Source of the DNA: JAADDK01 sp964425415
Lineage (GTDB): Archaea > Thermoplasmatota > Thermoplasmata > Thermoplasmatales > Aciduliprofundaceae
Reading direction: 5' to 3'
Assembly (NCBI GenBank): GCA_964425415.1
Contig: CAYRMJ010000019.1
Location: forward strand, 1-21,237
Length of the DNA: 21,237 bases
In this document: positions 1-7,608 of the stretch, one piece after another
How positions within the stretch are numbered: the stretch's first letter is position 1
Layout of the letters: every line of letters begins with the position of its first letter
The notes under the pieces: generated by a model
What the model was told of the DNA's origin: nothing
Database searches by the model: none
What the model saw: only the letters and a program-made list of their open reading frames with translations
Translations under genes and position numbers: made by a program

Positions 1-118
1 CACATTTTTTCAGGAACTTTACGTGGTGGAAAAGAAGGAGAAATACATTAAAAAGTCCGTGTGGGGTGATGTGTCCTTTGTACCAATGATAGGTAAACAT
101 GGTCACAGACTCGCATAA
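1..118 (+). CDS. C-terminal fragment of an unidentified protein
   Basis: An open frame enters from the left edge, with its first full codon at position 2, and ends at TAA 116-118. It encodes about 38 residues, ending in the segment VPMIGKHGHRLA. The composition is protein-like: mixed Lys/Glu with buried aromatics, and no internal stop. The next gene converges on it and overlaps its last 16 bp. I do not recognise the family. The start and most of the gene lie outside the window, so the function is unknown. Confidence 0.5.
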   Translation, partial: TFFQELYVVEKKEKYIKKSVWGDVSFVPMIGKHGHRLA

Positions 119-729
119 GATTTTAGAATTTTTATGAGCTCATCATAATTATCAACAATAAAATCAGGATTAAACTGTTTTAGATGCTGCTCATCTCTAA
201 AACCCCATGTGACTGCAATGCTCTTTACTCCTGCACTCTTCGCAGCAAGTACATCTAATTCGGTGTCTCCCACCATGAATACTTCATCCGCACAATCCTT
301 AAATCTGTTTATAATCATGAATATTCCCTCTGGATTCGGTTTTTTATGGCGCACAGCATCTGCATCAACTACCATATCAAACGCGTGTTCCAATCCAAAG
401 TAAGCCAGATCGCGAATAGTTCCAATGCGCCCCTTTGAAGTCAAGATAGCCTTCTTGAAAGGTAATTTCAGCACCTCTTTAACACCTGGATAAAGGCGTA
501 TTAATCGCCTAGGTAAAGAGAAGAATTCTCTTCTTATTGCCTCTACCATTTCATCGTTCTCCTCGCCAGTAAGCTCTTTTATTATATCTTCCAAAGGTAA
601 TCCAACGGTCATTCTCAGCTGTTTCTCTGATAAGGAGAAACCATAAGATTTGAAAACTTTTCTAAAAACTACCAAAATCTCAGCCCATGAATCTATCAAA
701 GTGCCATCAACATCAAATATGACTATCAA
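103..729 (-). CDS. HAD-superfamily phosphatase (phosphoglycolate phosphatase-like)
   Basis: This is a 208-residue haloacid-dehalogenase-type hydrolase, subfamily IA by layout, expected to be a cytoplasmic Mg-dependent phosphatase acting on a small phosphorylated metabolite. Motif I is FDVDGT (nucleophile Asp6, acid/base Asp8). Motif II is LTSKG (Thr97/Ser98). Motif III lies in HKKPNPEG (Lys129/130). Motif IV is GDTELD (Asp155, Asp159). A helical cap lies between motifs I and II, at about residues 15-80. I chose the TTG start at 729 because GAGGTG (736-741) sits 6 nt upstream and the protein then begins right at the HAD core strand. A longer reading to 849 would overlap the SDR gene and add sequence unlike the family. 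It follows the SDR gene by 10 nt, so the two are probably co-transcribed. The substrate cannot be read from the sequence. Confidence 0.88.
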   Translation of the reverse strand: MIVIFDVDGTLIDSWAEILVVFRKVFKSYGFSLSEKQLRMTVGLPLEDIIKELTGEENDEMVEAIRREFFSLPRRLIRLYPGVKEVLKLPFKKAILTSKGRIGTIRDLAYFGLEHAFDMVVDADAVRHKKPNPEGIFMIINRFKDCADEVFMVGDTELDVLAAKSAGVKSIAVTWGFRDEQHLKQFNPDFIVDNYDELIKILKSYASL

Positions 730-735
730 GAGTAA

Positions 736-741
736 CACCTC
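736..741 (-). promoter_or_regulatory. Ribosome binding site fixing a TTG start for the HAD gene
   Basis: GAGGTG on the minus strand lies 6 nt before TTG 729 and overlaps the TGA stop of the SDR gene (740-742). This arrangement suits translational coupling and argues against the upstream ATG extension. Confidence 0.65.
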
Positions 742-1468
742 AATGAATATACAAGCCTCCATTAACATCCAGATTTGCACCTGTGATGTATGATGCATCT
801 TCCGACAAAAGAAAGTATACTGCCTTTGCCACATCCTCAGGTGTGCCAATTCTACCTAAAGGAATTTCTCTTTCTCTATCTTTTCTTTGCTTCTCGGTAT
901 AGCTTGCAATTATGTCTGTATCTATTGTCCCAGGGGAAATGGCATTAACTCTTATTCCCTGCGAAGCCAATTGCAGTGCAAGAGAGCGCATCAATCCTAA
1001 AACACCAGCTTTTGATGCACCGTAGGCAACACTACTTTTGGATCCGCGAAATGCCAGCTGAGAGGCAATGAAAACAATGGATGATCCACTAGCCATGCAA
1101 CTTTCAGCCGCTTTCACAACATTGAAAGCGCCCGTTAAATTTACTGCGATTGTTCTGTTCCAATCTTCCAAACTCATAGTTTTGAAGTCTTTCCTTATGT
1201 ATATCCCTGCGTTTAGCACCAATCCATGGATGGCTCCATACTTCTCACAAAAATCAGATAACATATCTTTTACCTCTGTGTATGAGGATACATCTGCTTG
1301 CATGGCAATTGCCCTTCCCCCCTTATTTTTTATCTCTTCAACAACCTGAAAAGCTTGTTTACGGGATTTGTTAAAATTCACAAGCACAAAATAACCTCTC
1401 TCAGCAAGTTCCATTGCGATAGCTCTGCCTATTCCTCTTGACGCACCGGTCACAACAGCATTTCTCAT
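740..1468 (-). CDS. Short-chain dehydrogenase/reductase, FabG-like
   Basis: This 242-residue classical SDR should be a cytosolic NAD(P)-dependent oxidoreductase interconverting an alcohol and a carbonyl. The nucleotide-binding motif TGASRGIG starts at residue 7. NAG occurs at 86-88, the active-site Asn is Asn110, and the catalytic residues are Ser136, Tyr149 and Lys153 (YGASK). The C-terminus ANLDVNGG is typical of FabG-type members. Archaea lack bacterial-type fatty acid synthesis, so a true FabG role is doubtful and the substrate is unknown. I chose ATG 1468 (MRNAVVTGAS) rather than 1483. The domain starts there, no Shine-Dalgarno precedes either ATG, and an AT-rich TATA-like tract lies about 25 nt upstream. 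It is followed closely by the HAD phosphatase gene. Confidence 0.9.
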   Translation of the reverse strand: MRNAVVTGASRGIGRAIAMELAERGYFVLVNFNKSRKQAFQVVEEIKNKGGRAIAMQADVSSYTEVKDMLSDFCEKYGAIHGLVLNAGIYIRKDFKTMSLEDWNRTIAVNLTGAFNVVKAAESCMASGSSIVFIASQLAFRGSKSSVAYGASKAGVLGLMRSLALQLASQGIRVNAISPGTIDTDIIASYTEKQRKDREREIPLGRIGTPEDVAKAVYFLLSEDASYITGANLDVNGGLYIH

Positions 1469-1486
1469 AAAAGGTGCATGCAAAAA

Positions 1487-1499
1487 GAAATAAAAAAAT
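1487..1499 (-). promoter_or_regulatory. T-rich tract: end of the protease transcript and/or SDR promoter
   Basis: On the minus strand this reads ATTTTTTTATTTC, a run of seven T followed by ATTT. It starts 8 nt after the protease stop codon (1507) and is centred about 25 nt before the SDR ATG. It could serve as a poly-U termination signal, a TATA-like box, or both. Neither role is proven by sequence alone. Confidence 0.4.
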
Positions 1500-1506
1500 G
1501 ATAGTT

Positions 1507-4500
1507 TTAAAACTCCTCAAATTCATCCTCTTCGGTGTGCTCCTCTTTCATGGGTACTTCTTCCGGTGCGTGTTCAATTCCTTTTCCTCTCTTGCCGCTG
1601 CGCATCATTCCAAGCAGAGCTATAATCAGTGCCAGAAGTGCCAAACCCACACCAGCGTACGCGACTGTGCTGCTAGTTCCTATCGCTCCATCTTGTGCTT
1701 TGTTCTTAGCATCTATTGCACCAACATCATCTTTTATGTTGCTAACATCACCGTTAATCTTTGAAATCTTTCCCTCTATTGCAGTTATGTTATTCTGAAT
1801 CATGTGCACAAGCGCTGTGTTGTTCTCCTTTATAGCTTTGTTTAATGCGCTTACGTTCTCACTGAGCGCAGACTTCAAGGCACTGAGCTGTGCGCTTAGG
1901 TTGTTCAGTTGCGCTTTNNNNNNNNNNNNNNNNNNNNNNNNNNNNNNNNNNNNNNNNNNNNNNNNNNNNNNNNNNNNNNNNNNNNNNNNNNNNNNNNNNN
2001 NNNNNNNNNNNNNNNNNGCCCAGAGTTGCGGTAGCTGTGGCAGATACAAAGCAGTAACCGTGGCTTTTGCGGTATTTCCAACATCATCTGAAGCCTCCAC
2101 GACGAACACATTCTGCCCTTCTTTCAAGGTGACTTTGTATGAAAAGTGCCCACTTGAATCCACAGAAACTGGTGCACCGTTAATTGTAACTTTTGCATCA
2201 GAATCCGTGGTTCCGTTTATCCACATAGTTGAATCATACGTGAGCGGTAGATTTCCATTTGAAGGCGAAGATATCGTTAGAGACGGCGGTGTAGTATCCA
2301 CGGTTATCATAAATGTTGTTACGTTTGAATTGCCGCCCTGATCTTCATAATAAACACGTACCATGTGCTCTCCTTCCTCTAGCACAAATGGAGCCATGGC
2401 ATAGAGGTACTTACCCAAAATTCCCGTGCGATAATCAGGAATCTTTATGCCATCAATCCACCATGTTGCATTCTTTGCGGTGGGAGAATGCACGTGCCCT
2501 GCTGAGTCGTTCCACATCACTATGAGGGTTGGTGAGCCACCCACGACAGGAGGAGTTAGAACTATTGCTTTGCCCGGCGCAACAGTATCAACTGCGTGAA
2601 TCACAACGCTTACTTTGTAAACGCCCCCTGACCCATTCGCTCCGAAGAGTATGGTGGTTAGGTAATATCCTGCTCTTATGGAATAATTAGTGAAGTCATA
2701 TGAAACGTTGAAGTGATAGGGCATTCCAGAAGTCACATTATTGGGCACATCACTGACTTTGACCTGTGGCAAGCCCGGCAAACCCTCATATACTGAGAGC
2801 GTGAATGTACATCCTGATTCCACAGAATAACCATCCACCACGGCAAGCCAGAATGGGTGCGCTGAAGGATCTCCAACCTGCACATATTCGTCACCGCTTG
2901 ATGTTGCTGAATATCCAAACAAAGTGAAATTTGTGCCATCATCGCTGTAAAACACATACAGGTCAATGTCATCCACATCCGGATTCACGCTCGTTGCCCT
3001 TATTGCCAGATACTTCCAGCCCACGGTGTGGAAAATGTAATATTTCTTCTCACCCGTGGATATCGGAATATCAGTGCGGCGGTCCAGATATATCATTGGA
3101 GATACTTTCAAATCCACTCCCGTGGAATTTGTGTGCATTCTGAAATTAACAGTGCTCTTTCCAGTAAAGCCTATGTGGTCACCAATGGTATTATAGATGT
3201 AAGAAGGTGAATACTGCGTAATGTACACTTTAATTGTGAACTTCTCCGAGGCATTTATACCAGAGTAAAGGACATTGTGAAGGAGCACCTCCATCAGGCC
3301 ATGCTGTAGCGGTGCGTATATCACTTCTCTCGGTCCTCCGCTGCTAGTCTGCCAAGCGTACNNNNNNNNNNNNNNNNNNNNNNNNNNNNNNNNNNNNNNN
3401 NNNNNNNNNNNNNNNNNNNNNNNNNNNNNNNNNNNNNNNNNNNNNNNNNNNNNNNNNNNNNCATTGTTCGTGTTCACTCCATTATCCACATTCAAGAAGA
3501 AGAATCTCCAGTCACCAGCTTCAGCTCTCCACATCCAATCGTATAGGCCACGCACATGGCTGTTCTCATAGAGATATGTGTTGTACTCACTGAGATTCTG
3601 ACCACCCAAAGTGATTACTGATGAAAGAGAATCTATCTTTCCTGCCACAAACACAACCACGGGAACAGAGGAAACATGCGTGCCATCATTTAGGAGAATC
3701 TTTCCCTCGTATATCCCCGGATGCGCATTGTTGGGCACGTGTATTGTTGCAGAGAAGGAAGAATAAGATCCACCCTGAACGTTCAACGTTGTTTTACTCA
3801 ATGATAGCCAGTTCCATTGAACAGCCTTGTATCCAACTATCTTTATGTGGAAGTCCATTGGTATGTCTTTTAATTTTATAACTCTAAGTTGATACCACAT
3901 GCTTCCATGCAGCCTGCGAATGGGGTCATGCACCATGATGTCAATGGTATTGCCTTGCCCGGCACTCACTTGAATTCTTAGCCGTTCTGGATGCTTGCTG
4001 GTAGGCGATGTGGAATTTATATAATCCCACAGATACGCAAGATTATAGTAAATATTCGGTGAGCTGTGTGTCAAATCCTTAGGAGAATCAAGATTCTTGT
4101 AGTTGGTATATGCAATTATCTGAAGTAAATCTGTATCGGTGGGTATCTTTGAAGACAGATTTGACAGATTAAACCACACACTGACATCCTTGCTACCTTT
4201 CTTTATATGTGCAGTAAGGTTGTATTGGTATGAGAGTTTGTATATGGCAGTTGATATCTCTACATTCGCATTATGCGTTGTGTTTGAATCAAAATTGGTA
4301 ACTTTGAAATTCTTGGTAAGTGTCTCTCCGGGGTATGCTATTCCTGCAAACATAGGATACTCGTGACCATTGTAATTGCCCACATTCCATATATTGGGTG
4401 AGACTCCAATTCCGCTATCGCCAAGGGCCATATCCACAGCTCTGCTCACATTTAGCCAACCAGTACCTTGAGACAGGGGATCGTAATTGTGGTCATCTGC

Positions 4501-6576
4501 CGCTGATAACAATATGTATTTTGCAGTGTACATATTCGGATATTCACCATAGTGCTGATAGTATGCATCGTAAACCAATGCAAGTCCTCCTGCTGTCACA
4601 GGTGTTGCCATTGAGGTTCCAGAGAACAGGTCAAAGTGCATTGCACCATTTCCAACACCACCATAGGAAACATAGTAGTTAAGTGCATAAGGCGTAATTC
4701 CAAATTCACCTGTTGTCAAAATATCAGGTGTGGCTTTTCCATTGGAAAACGGTCCGCGGGCAGAGAAATCAACCACATCACCATGATATGAGTCATATTT
4801 TCTGCTGTCACCATACATTATCTGCCTGTAACCCCACTCGCTTCCGGCAGCCACGCTTATCGCCGCCTGCACAGCAGGAGATGTGGCCGTACCATATCCC
4901 GGCCCACCGTTACCAAGGGCAACTAGGAAGGAGGTTATGGGCACCTTGCCGTACGCCTGAGGAACAATCTCGGCTGCAAAGTCCATTGCTCTGTCCTCGG
5001 TTGTGTCCCAGCCGTCCCAATGTATGTCTGAAGAACCCCATGAATTTGATGAGACCTGTGCATCATCTCCGTCATAGAAAGCAGAGGCGTTGATATTTCC
5101 AGAAGAGTAGTTGTAATCTCTAAGTATGTAGCCAGTTTCGGAAAATATCCACTCTGTCACACCGTCCATCCAGAAATGTGGTTCAGCAATTATCTTCGCT
5201 TTAGGTGCCATACCCACGCCGATTCCATGAAGCGTGACTCCACGTGATGCAGCGTTGGCGGCACAAGCGGTGCCATGAGGATAGTCATCAAAGTCACCCT
5301 CAAAAGCAACCAAATCTCCTTTCTTAGGAATGGGTACCTTGGAAGGATCAACCATGTTCCACCACGCGTACATCATGGTCCCTGGAACAGGATGCTTTCC
5401 GTCTGAGATGAAGTAAATCATTCCACCAGACCAGTCTGGATATCCGTCGCCACCGTTCCACATTTTGGACGTTTTATTAGATGTTGCATTGTAATCATCT
5501 CTGTATGAAACTGGGCTTGATTTGTTTGTAGGCTTTTCATCAGTGAAATCGTAGTTTAGATTCAAATCCACATAAACAGTGTCATAGTTATACTTTGTCT
5601 TTGAATCGGTGACTAAAACAGCGGGCAATTCTTTAAAATATGCAAGGTAATTCTCAGTTTCGGGAAGCAATCCAAGGTGATAATGCCCGCTTGCGGATGG
5701 AATTCCCTTCACGTTGTAATAGTGCCCGTTGTAATACACAGTTCCATTAGGAAGTGCTGTGGTATTGTAGGTTGTATTAACATACCAGCTGGGTATGCCA
5801 GCCAGAGCATAGGCTTTAAGGTCAGTTATTCCATATTCCACGTAAAGGTATGCAGACCATGAATCGTACACAATGGGCCAGCCATAGTATGGAGAGGATG
5901 TATTTTCCTCAACAGCCCACGCACCATACAGATTTGGTTGAGCGAAGTCAACTCCAGTATCTACGATGGCTATTTTAACATTTGAACCCATGACTCCCTT
6001 CATCCACGCATCTCTAGCGCCATGATGGTAGACCTGATAAATTCCCCTTCCGTAATTTACCGGATTCAAAACATTTCCCTTTCCTCCATCAATAAGTCTC
6101 TCTCTTACTCTGTTTTCTGCCTGTATTTCTGCTTTGGGATGATTTGCAATCTTCAAAACGTATGGCTTATGTGATATTTTTTCTATCTGAGCTTTGGTTA
6201 GCTGAAGAACCACTATACGGAGTGTGTGTTCCTTCACATGCGCAGTACCTATCTTTGTTTTAACACCAATGCTCCTTAGATAATTTCCAAGGCTGTTCAA
6301 ATCATTTGTTACCACGTAAACCCATATCTTTTTTGATTTTTCGGTGTGATTCAAAGTGTTTTTCAACACTGGTGTTATCTTTGGGCCTGTGGTAAGCGAT
6401 TTAATCACAGCATTAACATCGCCATGCTTTACAGATACCTTTTGAATCTCATGTGTCGCTGCAATAGAATTTCCTGCTGGCGCACCAATAAAAAGTACGG
6501 ATAGCGCCGTTATCACTGTTAGCGCAGCCATCACTATCGCCAGATATTTTCTTTTATTTTTTCCACCAGTCATCAT
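1507..6576 (-). CDS. Giant membrane-anchored subtilisin-like serine protease (S8, pyrolysin/TPP II-like), interrupted by two N gaps
   Basis: About 1689 residues including 68 unknown ones, predicted to be a cell-surface endopeptidase. Order: a signal segment (about 10-40); an I9-like propeptide (about 45-155); the S8 catalytic domain (about 185-725) with Asp206 (IVDTGVD), His434 (HGTACA), oxyanion Asn556 (ALGNGG) and Ser655 (SGTSMATP); then beta-rich regions, a PPC-like domain after the first gap, and an Ig-like domain (VNGTTDSDAK-type). It ends in a heptad-rich coiled coil (about 1554-1630), one membrane helix (about 1637-1658) and an acidic cytoplasmic tail ending DEFEEF. The 228-residue Asp-to-His spacing is far above that of subtilisin. 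It resembles pyrolysin and tripeptidyl-peptidase II, and contains a Ca-site-like DLNLNYDFTDE. I chose ATG 6576 (or 6573) because GGAGGG precedes it and the signal peptide follows. The longer reading to 6789 crosses the promoter. Confidence 0.93.
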   Translation of the reverse strand: MMTGGKNKRKYLAIVMAALTVITALSVLFIGAPAGNSIAATHEIQKVSVKHGDVNAVIKSLTTGPKITPVLKNTLNHTEKSKKIWVYVVTNDLNSLGNYLRSIGVKTKIGTAHVKEHTLRIVVLQLTKAQIEKISHKPYVLKIANHPKAEIQAENRVRERLIDGGKGNVLNPVNYGRGIYQVYHHGARDAWMKGVMGSNVKIAIVDTGVDFAQPNLYGAWAVEENTSSPYYGWPIVYDSWSAYLYVEYGITDLKAYALAGIPSWYVNTTYNTTALPNGTVYYNGHYYNVKGIPSASGHYHLGLLPETENYLAYFKELPAVLVTDSKTKYNYDTVYVDLNLNYDFTDEKPTNKSSPVSYRDDYNATSNKTSKMWNGGDGYPDWSGGMIYFISDGKHPVPGTMMYAWWNMVDPSKVPIPKKGDLVAFEGDFDDYPHGTACAANAASRGVTLHGIGVGMAPKAKIIAEPHFWMDGVTEWIFSETGYILRDYNYSSGNINASAFYDGDDAQVSSNSWGSSDIHWDGWDTTEDRAMDFAAEIVPQAYGKVPITSFLVALGNGGPGYGTATSPAVQAAISVAAGSEWGYRQIMYGDSRKYDSYHGDVVDFSARGPFSNGKATPDILTTGEFGITPYALNYYVSYGGVGNGAMHFDLFSGTSMATPVTAGGLALVYDAYYQHYGEYPNMYTAKYILLSAADDHNYDPLSQGTGWLNVSRAVDMALGDSGIGVSPNIWNVGNYNGHEYPMFAGIAYPGETLTKNFKVTNFDSNTTHNANVEISTAIYKLSYQYNLTAHIKKGSKDVSVWFNLSNLSSKIPTDTDLLQIIAYTNYKNLDSPKDLTHSSPNIYYNLAYLWDYINSTSPTSKHPERLRIQVSAGQGNTIDIMVHDPIRRLHGSMWYQLRVIKLKDIPMDFHIKIVGYKAVQWNWLSLSKTTLNVQGGSYSSFSATIHVPNNAHPGIYEGKILLNDGTHVSSVPVVVFVAGKIDSLSSVITLGGQNLSEYNTYLYENSHVRGLYDWMWRAEAGDWRFFFLNVDNGVNTNNXXXXXXXXXXXXXXXXXXXXXXXXXXXXXXXXXXYAWQTSSGGPREVIYAPLQHGLMEVLLHNVLYSGINASEKFTIKVYITQYSPSYIYNTIGDHIGFTGKSTVNFRMHTNSTGVDLKVSPMIYLDRRTDIPISTGEKKYYIFHTVGWKYLAIRATSVNPDVDDIDLYVFYSDDGTNFTLFGYSATSSGDEYVQVGDPSAHPFWLAVVDGYSVESGCTFTLSVYEGLPGLPQVKVSDVPNNVTSGMPYHFNVSYDFTNYSIRAGYYLTTILFGANGSGGVYKVSVVIHAVDTVAPGKAIVLTPPVVGGSPTLIVMWNDSAGHVHSPTAKNATWWIDGIKIPDYRTGILGKYLYAMAPFVLEEGEHMVRVYYEDQGGNSNVTTFMITVDTTPPSLTISSPSNGNLPLTYDSTMWINGTTDSDAKVTINGAPVSVDSSGHFSYKVTLKEGQNVFVVEASDDVGNTAKATVTALYLPQLPQLWXXXXXXXXXXXXXXXXXXXXXXXXXXXXXXXXXXKAQLNNLSAQLSALKSALSENVSALNKAIKENNTALVHMIQNNITAIEGKISKINGDVSNIKDDVGAIDAKNKAQDGAIGTSSTVAYAGVGLALLALIIALLGMMRSGKRGKGIEHAPEEVPMKEEHTEEDEFEEF
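1918..2017. other. Assembly gap of 100 N inside the protease gene (stalk side)
   Basis: Exactly 100 N, a usual placeholder length. It separates the C-terminal Ig-like domain from the coiled-coil stalk. The protease reading frame resumes in the same phase on the far side. The true length is not known from the sequence. Confidence 0.97.
3362..3461. other. Assembly gap of 100 N inside the protease gene (mid-region)
   Basis: A second run of exactly 100 N, between a beta-rich region that follows the catalytic domain and the PPC-like region. The protease frame is again the same on both sides. Confidence 0.97.
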
Positions 6577-6580
6577 CTTT

Positions 6581-6586
6581 CCCTCC
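6581..6586 (-). promoter_or_regulatory. Ribosome binding site of the protease gene
   Basis: GGAGGG on the minus strand, 4 nt before ATG 6576 and 7 nt before the adjacent ATG 6573. It places the start directly before the positively charged signal peptide MMTGGKNKRKYLAIV. Confidence 0.7.
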
Positions 6587-6614
6587 CTATAAGGGCATGT
6601 ACGCATGAAAAAAT

Positions 6615-6627
6615 CACATATATATTG
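6615..6627 (-). promoter_or_regulatory. TATA-like box for the protease gene
   Basis: The minus strand reads CAATATATATGTG here, centred about 45 nt before the ATG. That would give a short leader of roughly 20 nt carrying the GGAGGG site. It is the most TATA-like stretch in this divergent region on this strand. Confidence 0.55.
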
Positions 6628-6680
6628 ATTTCTCCACAAATGTGTAGTACTTTGCCCATTTATTCGTGTGGGAAACGAAA

Positions 6681-6690
6681 TTATTATATT
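6681..6690 (+). promoter_or_regulatory. TATA-like box for the coiled-coil/UPF0282/dtdA operon
   Basis: TTATTATATT is centred about 38 nt before ATG 6724, predicting a leader of about 12 nt. GTGAT (6714-6718), the 3' part of the AGGTGAT sites used elsewhere in this window, lies 5 nt before the ATG. A weak 5-bp inverted repeat (TTCGT/ACGAA, 6663-6679) sits just upstream of the box. Confidence 0.5.
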
Positions 6691-6723
6691 CCACAACCCA
6701 TATCCCGCGCCCAGTGATTCTCC

Positions 6724-7608
6724 ATGGCTGAACTTTTGAGTGATTTGGAAGCCCGCTACGAGAAGAGGAAGAAGGATATGGACCTCCACAGAATGCTAAG
6801 AGACAAGCATAACAGAGAGGCAAGAGAATGGGCGAACAAAAGAGATGAGCTTAACAAAAAGGTAAGAGAGATGGTCGCAGAGGCTAAGGAACACAAAGCA
6901 AAGAGAGATGAGCTAAATCAGAAAGTCAAAGAGCTTAAAGAGAAGAGAAGGGAATGGAACGATAAAGTGCAGGAACTGTCAAATCAGCTTAGGGAGGCAA
7001 GGAAGAGACTGATGCCTAGAAAGGACATGCCAAACATATCTAAGCTGAAAAAAAGATTGCGGGAACTGGAATTCAAGCAGCAAACCAGCGTGTTGGCTCC
7101 AGACAAGGAGAGAGAACTTGTGGAGATTATTGATTCTCTATACAAACAGATTAACGAATACGAAAAAGTCATGGATGAGGAACTCAAAAAGAACGATGAA
7201 CTTAAAAAGATACAGGATGAACTAAACAAAGCAAGAGAAGAGGCTGAGAAATATCACAAAGAGATTGAAGAATACGTGAAGGAAGCACAGGTGCATCATG
7301 ACAAGATGATGGAGTTGTTTGAAAAGGCAGATGAAATAAGAAAAGAGGCTGATGAAGCGCATCAGCAGTATCTTGAAAACAAAAAGCGTGCTGATGAAGA
7401 GCATGAAAAATTCGTGCAGGCTGCGAAAGATGTAAGGGACTTTGAGAAAATAATAACAGGATTGAAGCAGAAACTAGCCACGAGCAAAAAGAAGAAAGAG
7501 AAAGTTGAGGTTAAAGAGCGGGCTAAGGAGATTTACGAGAAATTCAAACGCGGTGAGCCGCTGACCACTGAAGACCTGTTGATACTTCAAAAAGCAGGAC
7601 TGCTATGA
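6724..7608 (+). CDS. Archaeal coiled-coil protein, COG1340-like
   Basis: A 294-residue protein that is almost wholly alpha-helical and highly charged (Lys/Glu/Arg), with long heptad-like stretches at about residues 5-100 and 115-255. No signal peptide, membrane helix or enzyme motif is visible, so it should be cytoplasmic. The C-terminus (AKEIYEKFKRGEPLTTEDLL) forms a short separate helical segment typical of the archaeal family that databases group as COG1340, sometimes mislabelled phosphoserine phosphatase. The family role is unknown; a structural or scaffold role is only a guess. It is first in an operon, and its TGA overlaps the ATG of the UPF0282 gene (ATGA, 7605-7608). The Met at 6724 directly precedes the conserved-looking helix and has a weak GTGAT site 5 nt upstream. 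Confidence 0.85.
   Translation: MAELLSDLEARYEKRKKDMDLHRMLRDKHNREAREWANKRDELNKKVREMVAEAKEHKAKRDELNQKVKELKEKRREWNDKVQELSNQLREARKRLMPRKDMPNISKLKKRLRELEFKQQTSVLAPDKERELVEIIDSLYKQINEYEKVMDEELKKNDELKKIQDELNKAREEAEKYHKEIEEYVKEAQVHHDKMMELFEKADEIRKEADEAHQQYLENKKRADEEHEKFVQAAKDVRDFEKIITGLKQKLATSKKKKEKVEVKERAKEIYEKFKRGEPLTTEDLLILQKAGLL

Noticed and set aside
1918..3461. The two N runs as a masked repeat pair
   Set aside because: The sequences flanking the two gaps share no visible similarity, so they look like scaffold gaps rather than copies of one masked element.
4398..5093. Open frames on the + strand opposite the protease catalytic domain
   Set aside because: They are antisense to the S8 motifs, rich in His/Cys/Pro with no domain pattern. 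They are mirror frames of real coding sequence.
6577..6789. Extension of the protease frame upstream by 71 residues
   Set aside because: It crosses two TATA-like boxes and enters the divergent coiled-coil gene. The GGAGGG site and signal peptide place the start at 6576.
6984..7404. Open frames opposite the coiled-coil gene that look Ser/Phe/Leu-rich and membrane-like
   Set aside because: The antisense of Lys/Glu-rich codons always reads as Phe/Ser/Leu. There is no start signal or conservation argument.
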